Shown: piece by piece, positions 25,701 through 33,067 of the stretch
Layout: each line of letters opens with the position of its first letter
Numbering within the stretch: position 1 is the stretch's first letter
NCBI GenBank assembly: GCA_012520945.1
Contig: JAAYNH010000104.1
Location: forward strand, 34,140 to 98,139
Reading direction: 5' to 3'
DNA length: 64,000 nt
Source: Treponema sp.
GTDB taxonomy: Bacteria; Spirochaetota; Spirochaetia; Treponematales; Treponemataceae
The notes under the pieces: generated by a model
What the model saw: the letters and a program-made list of their open reading frames with translations, nothing else
What the model was told of the DNA's origin: nothing
Databases searched by the model: none
Made by a program: the position numbers and the translations under genes

Positions 25701-26017
25701 TTTGCTCTTTCTTTTGTATAAGGTAAACCACACATAATTTCAAAGTCGCCGGATAAAAAACGTTCATAGCATTCATCAAAATTATCATAGTGAATATATT
25801 CATAATGCCAATTTGTGTGGTTTGAAACAGCTTCAAGATATTCATAATAAAATCCTGAAAACTGTGAATCGCTTTTACGTTCGAAAAGATTTACAGAATC
25901 ATAAAATCCAATACGTACGGTACTAATTTCTGCAAATACAAAGAAATAAGAAGCAAAAAAAACGATAAGAGAAAATATATATTTTGATCGTTTTATGATA
26001 TTACAAACCTTCCTCAT
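22679..26017 (-). CDS. Transmembrane cyclic-di-GMP phosphodiesterase: two SBP-like domains, TM, degenerate GGDEF, EAL, PAS
   Basis: The 1112-residue protein begins with a signal/anchor helix. Two extracytoplasmic domains of the bacterial solute-binding family 3 type follow (about 35-255 and 260-490: RIGFYDSVNLFERKSD and the like). A membrane helix sits near 505-530. The GGDEF domain (DLLTGLWNKSKFF onward) has LEADH in place of GGDEF, so it is probably not a cyclase. The EAL domain keeps EALVRW, DDFGSGYSSL and IAEGVET and should hydrolyse cyclic-di-GMP. A PAS-like domain ends the protein. Likely a sensor of small ligands such as amino acids. TATAAT lies 9 nt before the ATG with no ribosome site. 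Confidence 0.93.
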   Translation of the reverse strand: MRKVCNIIKRSKYIFSLIVFFASYFFVFAEISTVRIGFYDSVNLFERKSDSQFSGFYYEYLEAVSNHTNWHYEYIHYDNFDECYERFLSGDFEIMCGLPYTKERANKSIFSSFHVGQQPVMILCRNDDFRFTYGDYSLLNEKKVGYLTYSVSEDKLKDFAQEMNLNCRFIIYPNQDKLLQALNNNELDLIIMNYNDPSLNLNVVADLPSLYIQFAVLPQNINLLSKLDSVIVRIKRYNSSLERYLTEKYFQSFDKQLFSKDELQFINSNPEIVMIYFYRPPMEYKNENGDFAGIIRDVMNKIEDLSGLKFTFVYYDSEKMHLFSDYIHNKYEGENVIIASVYDSIWSKRYNIAQTQFFLSVPMIEILRPLAFKAERVAMTEMAPVPNKVLKRIDSNSVRFFSTFEGCITSLIREENDYTLTNMFEADYFLRQKPYRSLKFNTITDIDQKICLGIFKPANPVLFSILEKVIFNISSGEISDIVAQHTNVIDIADYRSFAYINAVQVAIFVLGVIIVLCLIFIVVLSIKNSMEKKQNIKLEYRANHDLLTGLWNKSKFFRETRKMLDKNKGTKYVIMVTDIERFKIINDQFGVETGDALLRYIARHMKENFNNNATHGYLEADHFVCCFPKNDTDFKLWNQQFDSYLNDFTHDFKIIAYLGLYIIDETEINVNLMCDRARLALRTIKGNYLQRYAYYDSKLRDQLVSEQKIINEMNKALLNHEFIVYLQPQYNHLSGELIGAEALVRWKHPILGLISPAQFIPVFEENGFISKLDEYVWELVCQILKSWRERDIELIPISVNISRRDIYNPRLPDILLALVKKYQIPIKYLRLEITESVYVENPKQLIETVKLLQQMHFSVEMDDFGSGYSSLNTLKDVPVDILKLDLKFLSGSENAARGGNILNSVVRMAKWLNLPVIAEGVETLAQADYLKSIGCFYVQGYLYSPPIPLDEFERMKEKSTHSIKSKVMNKNIAFSIDELWNPDAPASKIFNNFINAFCLFEFQDGNVEVLRANDKFYEEIGISQEEFESIRMYIKKIVIPDDYDVFFEMIKNAIETGKEEDAFVRWKIPEKDRDGLTLHIRIQMIASSGGRYMFLASLFDVTNFIEKKAPTN

Positions 26018-26098
26018 AATAGTATTATTATAAAACCATCTTTAAAAAAAATCAAATTTATTCTTTAAAAAAAATCAATTTTCGTGTATTATATTTCT

Positions 26099-26809
26099 AT
26101 GATTAAAACATTACATATTTTTTTTAAGATTGTAGGTGAAACTCTTGTCACAAATAAAAAAACAAAACAAGCAAAAAAAATTTTATCAAGCGGTAATTCA
26201 CAAGAAGCTAATCAATTTATTGGAAATGAAGTTATGTCTTGGGCAAAAAAAAGTTTTGAGGCAACAGGTAGTACAATTGAGATTACGGGTGAAGAAAACG
26301 TACCCAAAGACGGTTCTTGTGTTTTTATTTGCAATCATCAAAGTATGCTAGATATATTAGTTCTTTTAGGATATGTTGACAAACCTAAAGGCTTTGTAGC
26401 AAAAATTGAAATTATGAAAGTTCCAATAGTTGCAAAATGGATGAAATATATGCAATGCATTTTTTTACACAGAAAAAATCCACGACAATCTGTTGAAGCT
26501 ATGAAAAATGCTATTGAAAATGTAAAAAAAGGCCAGTCGATGGTAATTTTTCCTGAAGGCACACGCACAAAAGACGGTAATGTACATGAATTTAAAAGCG
26601 GAAGTTTTAAATTAGCTTTTCAAGCAAACGCTCCTATTGTTCCTGTAACAATTAACGGAACAAGGGCTATTTTTGAAGAAAAAAAACGCATACGTCCAAG
26701 TCATGTAAAGCTTACAATTCACAAAGCGGTGCCAACAAAAGATTTAACAAAAGAAGAAAAACAAAATCTTCCTGAACAAATTCGTCAAATAATTGTGGCG
26801 GCTTTGTAA
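26099..26809 (+). CDS. plsC: 1-acyl-sn-glycerol-3-phosphate acyltransferase
   Basis: PlsC acylates lysophosphatidic acid to phosphatidic acid at the inner membrane. The 236-residue product has the catalytic H-x4-D motif in CNHQSMLDILVLL near 78-90, the glycerol-phosphate motif FPEGTRTKDG near 153-162 and VPVTINGTRAIF further on. An N-terminal hydrophobic stretch could anchor it. The ATG at 26099 (MIKTLH) is preferred to a GTG five codons upstream. No ribosome site is visible, and TATTAT lies 6 nt upstream, so the mRNA may be leaderless. Confidence 0.93.
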   Translation: MIKTLHIFFKIVGETLVTNKKTKQAKKILSSGNSQEANQFIGNEVMSWAKKSFEATGSTIEITGEENVPKDGSCVFICNHQSMLDILVLLGYVDKPKGFVAKIEIMKVPIVAKWMKYMQCIFLHRKNPRQSVEAMKNAIENVKKGQSMVIFPEGTRTKDGNVHEFKSGSFKLAFQANAPIVPVTINGTRAIFEEKKRIRPSHVKLTIHKAVPTKDLTKEEKQNLPEQIRQIIVAAL

Positions 26810-26834
26810 AAAGCAAAAAAATTGCTAAAAATAA

Positions 26835-28088
26835 TCAAACTAAAGACTCATAAATTTTTTTAATTGGTAATCCGTGTTTTTGTGCTAGTTTTTTTGCACT
26901 TTCATATTCAGCTGAAATTTGCTCTTTGCCATCGGGCAAAATTGAAACTTTTACTTCTATTTCACCAAAATTTGTTTGCTTTTTTGCTTTTTTCCGATGC
27001 AAAATTATGCGTTTTTCATTTCTATAACGAATACCTAGACTTCCTGTTTCTTCAAAAATAATAGAAGAAAATTTATTTATTTGTGTGTCATCATCTGAAG
27101 TTAATTCTTTTTGAGCTATTATGGTAAGTTTTGTACCTGGTCGATTTTTTTTCATTTGAATAGGCGAAAAAAACACATCAAGCGCACCTGCAGAAAATAA
27201 TCTTTCCATAGTATAAGCTAAAATTTCAGGTGATGTATTATCTATATTTGTTTCCATTACAATTACTGAATCTTTTTGCGTTATATGATTTACCTTGTAT
27301 AATTTTTCTATGTCTTTTTGTTCATTAGTTCCAAAAAAAATACGCAAAACATTAGGCACGCTAAAATCTTTTGTGCCGGCACCATAACCTATGGCAATTA
27401 CGTTCATTTGAGGACGTTTGCCAAAACTTTCAGAAAGCTCGGCAATTATGGCAGCACCTGTTGGGGTGACCATTTCCGTAGGAATATCTAGCTGTTTTGT
27501 GGGAACTCTACGTTCTGCAAAAATCTGTGCGGTTGCAGGCACAGGAACAGGGATGGTGCCGTGTTGACTCTCAACAAAACCAAATCCGTCATTAACAACA
27601 GAACAATATATTTTTTCAGGTGCAATTTTATCAATCAAAATAGCAGTGCCCACAATATCAATTATTGAGTCAACCGCTCCTACCTCATGAAAATGCACTT
27701 CATCTAAAGATTTACCATGAACTTTTGATTCAGCACGTGCTACTCTTAAAAAAATATTTTGTGCAAGTTTTTTTGCTCCATCGCTAATCTGTGCATCTTC
27801 GATAAGCTGACGAATTTCTTTATATGAATTGTGATGATGTACATGGTTATCATGCTTATGATCGTGGTCGTGCTTATCATCAATATGACAATGAACATCA
27901 ACATAACAAGAACCTATGTAATTTTTTTCAGTACGCGTAATTTTTAAATGCCAACCTGAAATTCCTAATTTATTTAATTCATCTATTAAATATTTTTCGT
28001 TTGCACCGTCAACATTTAAATCTAACAATGCCCCTAAAAACATATTACCACTGGCACCGGAAAAACAATCTAAATATAAAATATTCAT
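26835..28088 (-). CDS. larC: Nickel-pincer cofactor biosynthesis protein LarC
   Basis: LarC is a CTP-dependent nickel insertase that completes the nickel-pincer nucleotide used by lactate racemase and relatives. The 417-residue product starts MNILYLDCFSGASGNMFLGA. It has a histidine-rich loop at about 66-86 (HCHIDDKHDHDHKHDNHVHH) suited to nickel, and the family motifs HFHEVGAVDSIIDIVG, METNIDNTSPEILAYTMERL and KKNRPGTKLTIIA. It is a single continuous frame, unlike the Lactobacillus gene that needs a frameshift. The start has TGATATAAT ending 6 nt upstream and no ribosome site. Confidence 0.95.
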   Translation of the reverse strand: MNILYLDCFSGASGNMFLGALLDLNVDGANEKYLIDELNKLGISGWHLKITRTEKNYIGSCYVDVHCHIDDKHDHDHKHDNHVHHHNSYKEIRQLIEDAQISDGAKKLAQNIFLRVARAESKVHGKSLDEVHFHEVGAVDSIIDIVGTAILIDKIAPEKIYCSVVNDGFGFVESQHGTIPVPVPATAQIFAERRVPTKQLDIPTEMVTPTGAAIIAELSESFGKRPQMNVIAIGYGAGTKDFSVPNVLRIFFGTNEQKDIEKLYKVNHITQKDSVIVMETNIDNTSPEILAYTMERLFSAGALDVFFSPIQMKKNRPGTKLTIIAQKELTSDDDTQINKFSSIIFEETGSLGIRYRNEKRIILHRKKAKKQTNFGEIEVKVSILPDGKEQISAEYESAKKLAQKHGLPIKKIYESLV

Positions 28089-28094
28089 GAAGTA

Positions 28095-28103
28095 ATTATA
28101 TCA
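28095..28103 (-). promoter_or_regulatory. Extended -10 promoter giving a leaderless larC mRNA (candidate)
   Basis: On the minus strand TG-A-TATAAT is followed by 6 nt and then the larC ATG, so transcription would start at or within 1-2 nt of the start codon. The -35 region is not consensus, which is compatible with an extended -10 element. Confidence 0.5.
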
Positions 28104-28166
28104 TAATTTCAATAATTAAACATGATAAAAGATAATTTAAGTATATGGATTTTAATATAAAAAGAT

Positions 28167-28910
28167 TTATTTTCTTTTTAAAATTCTTTTTGCTAAATAT
28201 GCGGCACCAAATCCGTTATCAATATTTACAACAGCAAGTCCGCTCGCACAAGAATTAAGCATACCTAACAATGCAGATAAACCGCCAAAACTTGAGCCAT
28301 ACCCCACAGAAGTAGGCACAGCAATGACCGGTACATCAACAAGACCGCCAACAACACTCGGTAAAGCACCTTCCATACCCGCAATAACGATAATGCAAGA
28401 CGCATTTTGAATAATATCGATTTTACTTAAAAGTCTGTGAATTCCTGCAACACCTACATCGTTAAGAGTTTCAACATTTAGCCCTAAAAAATTTGCAGTA
28501 ATTTGTGCTTCTTCAGCAATTGGTATATCACTTGTACCTGCACTGATAATGAGTAATTTTTCTTTAATTTTTTCAATCTCTTCATTAATAATTGTAATGG
28601 TACGCGAAGCAGAATAATATTTTGCATTTGAATAGACTTGTTTAATAACTTGAAATTTTTCATCATTACAACGTGAAGCCAAAATATTTTTTGCACCTTT
28701 TTCGATCATTTTTTTAATTATGCCTAAAATTTGTTGTGCATTTTTCCCTTCTCCATAGATAATTTCACTATTACCCGTGCGCAATTCCCTATTATGATCT
28801 ATACAAGCATAACCTATGTCTTCAAGCGGCGGTCGTGACAATAATTTTTCACTTTCTTCAATATTTATAAGGCCGTTTTTATAATTTTCAAGAATTTGCT
28901 TAATATCCAA
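28167..28910 (-). CDS. larB: Nickel-pincer cofactor biosynthesis protein LarB
   Basis: LarB carboxylates and hydrolyses nicotinic acid adenine dinucleotide, the first step of nickel-pincer nucleotide synthesis. The 247-residue product has the N-terminal LarB region (YACIDHNRELRTGNSEIIYG) and a PurE/AIR-carboxylase-like C-terminal domain with ISAGTSDIPIAEEA, VVIAGMEGALPSVVGGL-type and AVPTSVGYGSSFGG motifs (here IVIAGMEGALPSVVGG). It starts at a TTG with AGGAAG upstream, 11 nt after larE. Length is typical. Confidence 0.95.
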   Translation of the reverse strand: MDIKQILENYKNGLINIEESEKLLSRPPLEDIGYACIDHNRELRTGNSEIIYGEGKNAQQILGIIKKMIEKGAKNILASRCNDEKFQVIKQVYSNAKYYSASRTITIINEEIEKIKEKLLIISAGTSDIPIAEEAQITANFLGLNVETLNDVGVAGIHRLLSKIDIIQNASCIIVIAGMEGALPSVVGGLVDVPVIAVPTSVGYGSSFGGLSALLGMLNSCASGLAVVNIDNGFGAAYLAKRILKRK

Positions 28911-28921
28911 AATATAACTTC

Positions 28922-29848
28922 CTAAAATTTATTATCCATGCTACCGGAAATAAATCCGTTTTTTTCTATTGCTATATATTTTACACCCATAGGAGACAAA
29001 ATGTCAAAAAGTTTTTTATATAATTTTGTATTATTAAAATTTTCATTGCTAAAATGATGTACAAAATCTTTTGACACTTCAATTTTCGCTATTTTTAAAT
29101 CATGTATGCGACATCTTATTTGAATTTCATTTTCGGTTATTTGTTTTTCTTTATTTTTAATAAATTTTAAAATATGTTTTTCTGCTTTTTCAATCATTTT
29201 AAAATACTTTGGCAATAGTTTTGTCTCATATGAAAAACGTGTTGCATAACAAGAATTACTCGCTTTACAAAAATTTTCAATATGTAATTTTTTTGCTAAA
29301 TATAAAACATCAGTTTTTGAAAAATTACATATTAAAAACGGACTTTTTATGTCTAGTTCTGTCAAAACTTTTTGTCCCGGTCTAAAAATGTTGCTAGAAA
29401 AATCACTTGTGTTACTGCCATCAAAAATAACAAAAGATTTATATTCGAATAACTGCGAATCATTTTTTAAACTATATAAAGATTTTTTTAAAAATTGTTT
29501 TGCATAATTTAATATTTGTGTAAACATATTTTTTTTACAAGCATAACAGCGCAATTTTGTATTATTAGAAAAATCAGGAAGAGAAAAAATATCATGACTT
29601 ATAGCTTGAAAATGAACAGCGAATTTTTTTGCAATTTTTTTGGAAGCAACTAATGTTTTTTTACTGTTCATAATTCCGGAAGCAAAAACTGCAACAACTT
29701 TTTTAGGCCCAAGAATATCTACACAAAATTTTAATAATGTAACAGAATCTGTGCCACCTGAAAAAGCAATAAAAACAACTTTTTCTTTTGCTAAATCTAA
29801 AATATGGCTTTTTAATTTTTCAACTTTACTTTCAAATGATTCATTCAT
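28922..29848 (-). CDS. larE: Nickel-pincer cofactor sulfur-transferase LarE
   Basis: LarE is an ATP pyrophosphatase that installs sulfur into the nickel-pincer precursor. The 308-residue product has the PP-loop FIAFSGGTDSVTLLKF near 26-41, a DGSNTSDFSSN motif near 150 and the SNSCYATRFSYE segment with a cysteine where LarE enzymes carry the sacrificial or cluster-binding cysteine. Two other cysteines (CYACKK near 101-106) form a CxxC pair that could support an iron-sulfur cluster in the style of cluster-type LarE. Which chemistry it uses is not decidable by reading. It overlaps the HAD gene by 4 nt. Confidence 0.92.
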   Translation of the reverse strand: MNESFESKVEKLKSHILDLAKEKVVFIAFSGGTDSVTLLKFCVDILGPKKVVAVFASGIMNSKKTLVASKKIAKKFAVHFQAISHDIFSLPDFSNNTKLRCYACKKNMFTQILNYAKQFLKKSLYSLKNDSQLFEYKSFVIFDGSNTSDFSSNIFRPGQKVLTELDIKSPFLICNFSKTDVLYLAKKLHIENFCKASNSCYATRFSYETKLLPKYFKMIEKAEKHILKFIKNKEKQITENEIQIRCRIHDLKIAKIEVSKDFVHHFSNENFNNTKLYKKLFDILSPMGVKYIAIEKNGFISGSMDNKF

Positions 29849-30498
29849 TTTATTTTACTCAATTTTTCCATATTAATTTCAGAAAAATCATTAATAACAA
29901 AATCACTAAGGTGAAAAATTTTTTCATAAGAATTAGTTGTTGCAAGCCCAATTACTGTCATTTTTGCCGCACGTCCCGAAGCAAGTCCGTGAAATGAATC
30001 TTCAAAAACAAAACAATCTTTAGTTTTTGCATTAAATTTTTTTTCACCTAAAAGATAACATTCAGGATTTGGTTTACTTTTAGAAAAATTCTCACTTGTT
30101 AAAATTACAGGAAAAAGGTCATTAATTTGCGGACATTTTTTATACACATTTTTCATTTTATGTAGATTTGAGGAAGTAACAATAGCTACATTACAATCAA
30201 AACTTTTTAATTCGGTTATAAATTCTATAGCACCCTTTATAAAGGGAAAATCCATATTACTTTCAAAAATGTTCAATTCCTTTTTTATATTTGTTTGAAC
30301 AAAATAGTTTTGTTTGTCATTTTTAAAATCAGAAAAATGTGTTAAAAAAATTTCGGATAAAGTCTGTCCTTTAATTAGTAAGCCAAAATTTTCATCATTA
30401 AAATATTTTTTTCCTATTTCATTCCAAAAAAAAGAATATTGTCCTTCTGTGTCCAAAATAACACCGTCTAAATCAAACAAGCACGTATATTTTTTCAA
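29845..30498 (-). CDS. HAD-superfamily hydrolase (beta-phosphoglucomutase/phosphatase-like)
   Basis: The 217-residue product has all HAD motifs: FDLDGVILDTEG with the nucleophile aspartate (near 8-19), VTSSNLHK with the motif II serine, KPNPECYLL with the motif III lysine, and FEDSFHG with the motif IV acidic residue. The helical cap after motif I places it in subfamily I with beta-phosphoglucomutase and phosphoglycolate phosphatase; the substrate is unknown. It starts with TTG directly after the pyk stop codon (TGA-TTG) and overlaps larE, so all three are coupled. Confidence 0.88.
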   Translation of the reverse strand: MKKYTCLFDLDGVILDTEGQYSFFWNEIGKKYFNDENFGLLIKGQTLSEIFLTHFSDFKNDKQNYFVQTNIKKELNIFESNMDFPFIKGAIEFITELKSFDCNVAIVTSSNLHKMKNVYKKCPQINDLFPVILTSENFSKSKPNPECYLLGEKKFNAKTKDCFVFEDSFHGLASGRAAKMTVIGLATTNSYEKIFHLSDFVINDFSEINMEKLSKIK

Positions 30499-32292
30499 TC
30501 AAATTACGCCTTCATAGACAAGCATTTCTACAGCATCAATTGTTACTGTAAGTCCTGTTTCAAATGTTCGCGTTGCATTGCCTGCATTAGCAATCCAAAC
30601 CAATTGCGGATTTACAACACTCATAATATCATCAGCAACTTCACACTCACCTTCTGAAACAACACCGTCAACAAGACGCAAAATAGGAATCCAATCTTCT
30701 GTAATTTTTGGGCAAAGCAAAATTTCACCGTGCTTAGAACGTAATGCCATAAATGCGTCTTCCGGTGTTGTTGCTCTTGCTATGCGTCCGGTAACTCTGT
30801 GAAAATCCGCATTATGTCCACCACGACGTCCGCGAGCTAATACATTACCGACTAAAATAACACGTACCGTATTTACCATAAGAGGAGAAACTAAAGGTAT
30901 TCCCGCACATAAAACGATTCGGTCAGAAAGATGAACCGCTCCTTTATCCAAAGCTAATTTTACCGCATTATGCACCATTTCTTCAGAATCGTCTGCAATC
31001 TTTGTTATAAGCGGTACAATTCCCCAGTTTAATAAAAGTTGTCTTTGTACTCTTGGTTCTGTAGTAACAGCTAAGATAGGTTGTTCAGGACGAAAAATTG
31101 AAATCATTCTAGCGGTATTTCCACTCATAGTTGGAACAAGAATAATATTTGCTTTCACTTGATCGGCAGTCATATATGCCATACGTGCCATAATTTGGCC
31201 AATTCTTTTTGTGGTTTCAAATTCAGGGAAAAAATTCTTAATATGTTTGCAATAATCAGAAGACTCTTCTACTGTTTTAGCTATACGTGCCATCATCTCA
31301 ACTGCTTGAACAGGCCAAGCACCGTTTGCAGTTTCACCGGAAAGCATTACTGCATCTGTGCCGTCAAAAATTGCATTTGCAACGTCTGTTAATTCCGCTC
31401 GTGTCGGACGAGGATTATTAACCATGCTTTCCAACATTTGTGTTGCAGTAATAACAGGTTTTCCTGCTTTACGACATACGGCAATAATACATTTTTGTGC
31501 TAAAGGAATGCGTTCCGTTGAAAGTTGAACACCCAAGTCACCACGTGCAACCATTACACCATCAGCTACTTTAACTATTTCTTCAATATTGTCAAAACCT
31601 TCTTCATTTTCAATTTTTGCAATGATTTTCATCTTGCTATTTAGACTATCAAGATAAGTACGAATTTCATGAACTTCACTTGCAAAGCTAACAAAACTAG
31701 CGGCAACAAAATCAAGCTCCATTTTTGCACCGAAAGCAATATCAATTTTGTCTTGCTCGCTCATAATAGGTAAACCTGCATGAATACCAATTAAATTTAC
31801 ATTTTTTCTGCTTCCAATTTCAGCATTATTTGCAGCAACACAAGTTACTGTTGTGCCATCGGTTTTTTTTACTTCAAGCTCAAGCAAACCATCTGCAATA
31901 AGTATTTTTACCCCTTCAGTAACCTTTTTAGGCAAATCTTTCCAATTTAAACTTATATGTGCTGGTTTGCCATCAACACTAGCAATCACAGGAGCATCAT
32001 CAACAGTAACTATTACATTATCGCCGGAATTAATTTTAACTGTGCCTCCACCTGCAACAAGGCCTGTTCTAATTTCAGGTCCTTTTGTGTCCATCATCAA
32101 AGCCACAGGAACGCCTGTTTTTTTACTGCATTTACGCACTCTTTCAATGCGTTCCAAATGTTCAGCATGATCACCATGTGAAAAATTAAAACGAGCTACA
32201 TTCATGCCCGCACGAATCATCTTTTCAACAACTTCATCAGTATCAACTGCAGGTCCTTGAGAACATACAATTTTTGTTTTTCTGGAAAACAT
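30499..32292 (-). CDS. pyk: Pyruvate kinase with C-terminal extension
   Basis: Pyruvate kinase converts phosphoenolpyruvate and ADP to pyruvate and ATP. The 597-residue product has the canonical core: RFNFSHGDHAEH near 34-45, MMDTKGPEIRTG, the IAKIENEEGFDNIEEI active-site lysine region and MVARGDLGVQ. The core is followed by about 120 extra residues. This extension resembles the phosphohistidine-like swivelling domain seen at the end of some Bacillus pyruvate kinases, but I see no GGxxSH histidine motif, so the domain looks non-catalytic. ATG at 32292 is preferred to an upstream TTG because GAGGG lies 6 nt before it. HAD and larE/B follow. Confidence 0.96.
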   Translation of the reverse strand: MFSRKTKIVCSQGPAVDTDEVVEKMIRAGMNVARFNFSHGDHAEHLERIERVRKCSKKTGVPVALMMDTKGPEIRTGLVAGGGTVKINSGDNVIVTVDDAPVIASVDGKPAHISLNWKDLPKKVTEGVKILIADGLLELEVKKTDGTTVTCVAANNAEIGSRKNVNLIGIHAGLPIMSEQDKIDIAFGAKMELDFVAASFVSFASEVHEIRTYLDSLNSKMKIIAKIENEEGFDNIEEIVKVADGVMVARGDLGVQLSTERIPLAQKCIIAVCRKAGKPVITATQMLESMVNNPRPTRAELTDVANAIFDGTDAVMLSGETANGAWPVQAVEMMARIAKTVEESSDYCKHIKNFFPEFETTKRIGQIMARMAYMTADQVKANIILVPTMSGNTARMISIFRPEQPILAVTTEPRVQRQLLLNWGIVPLITKIADDSEEMVHNAVKLALDKGAVHLSDRIVLCAGIPLVSPLMVNTVRVILVGNVLARGRRGGHNADFHRVTGRIARATTPEDAFMALRSKHGEILLCPKITEDWIPILRLVDGVVSEGECEVADDIMSVVNPQLVWIANAGNATRTFETGLTVTIDAVEMLVYEGVI

Positions 32293-32452
32293 TAACAACC
32301 CTCTAAATTTTTTTCAGGAATTTTTTGATATAAAAATTAAATATTGGGAATTATAAATTTCAAGCAAATCCATTTTCATATCTATAAGCAGGATAACAAC
32401 ACAAAATTATATTTAATGCAAAAAAATATCTTTCCTTTTCCTTTTTATTCTT

Positions 32453-32480
32453 TGCATATTAGTATGATACTAAATTTCAA
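32453..32480 (-). promoter_or_regulatory. Candidate regulated pyk promoter with palindromic operator
   Basis: On the minus strand TTGAAA (32475-32480) and TATGCA (32453-32458) are separated by 16 nt. The spacer contains TTAGTAT-G-ATACTAA (32459-32473), a perfect 15-nt palindrome with 7-bp arms. A repressor bound there would cover the promoter. A second possible promoter lies nearer the gene (around 32335-32370). Which one is used is unknown. Confidence 0.4.
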
Positions 32481-32488
32481 AAAAATAC

Positions 32489-33064
32489 TCAATATTTAAA
32501 TGTTGTTCTTTGAATTGGGGACATGCCTATTTTATGACAAATTTCACGATGAGCCTTTGTAGGATAACCTTTATGCTGTGCATAATTATATTCAGGATAA
32601 ATTTTATCATAATTTTCCATAATTCTGTCGCGTTCGGTTTTTGCTAAAATTGATGCGGCCATTACCGGATGTTCTATTGCATCAGCTTTTGGTTTTGCAG
32701 AAACACAAACAGGAATATCCGGAACATTATTTCCGTCAACAATAGCTACAATTTCTTCTTCAGATAAATGAGAATTATTTAATGTAATTTGAAGCATCAT
32801 TTTAGCAAAAGCATTTTTCATTGCCAAAAGACTTGCTTGCAAAATGTTTATTTCATCGATAATATCATGTTCAACACTTGCAACTGCCCACGCAAGAGAT
32901 TTTTCTTTGATAATGCTCTCAGCTGCATAGCGTTTTTTTTCAGAAAGTTTTTTACTATCCTTTAATATTTCAAAAGGAAAATCATCAGGCAAAATCACAG
33001 CAGCTGCAACAACAGGCCCTGCCAAAGGCCCGCGTCCGGCTTCATCTATTCCACAAATTAACAT
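32489..33064 (-). CDS. rnhB: Ribonuclease HII
   Basis: RNase HII removes RNA from RNA-DNA hybrids and misincorporated ribonucleotides. The 191-residue product has the N-terminal active-site motif CGIDEAGRGPLAGPVVAAAV with the DE pair near 6-7, a VDGNNVPD segment near residue 98 with a further acidic residue, and AASILAKTERDRIM, all typical of RnhB. The start lies 3 nt from the stop of the secreted protein gene, with GAGG inside that gene as ribosome site, so they are coupled. Confidence 0.96.
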   Translation of the reverse strand: MLICGIDEAGRGPLAGPVVAAAVILPDDFPFEILKDSKKLSEKKRYAAESIIKEKSLAWAVASVEHDIIDEINILQASLLAMKNAFAKMMLQITLNNSHLSEEEIVAIVDGNNVPDIPVCVSAKPKADAIEHPVMAASILAKTERDRIMENYDKIYPEYNYAQHKGYPTKAHREICHKIGMSPIQRTTFKY

Positions 33065-33067
33065 TAT

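Noticed and set aside
26835..28088. Programmed frameshift in larC as in Lactobacillus
   Set aside because: The gene is one uninterrupted frame of normal length.
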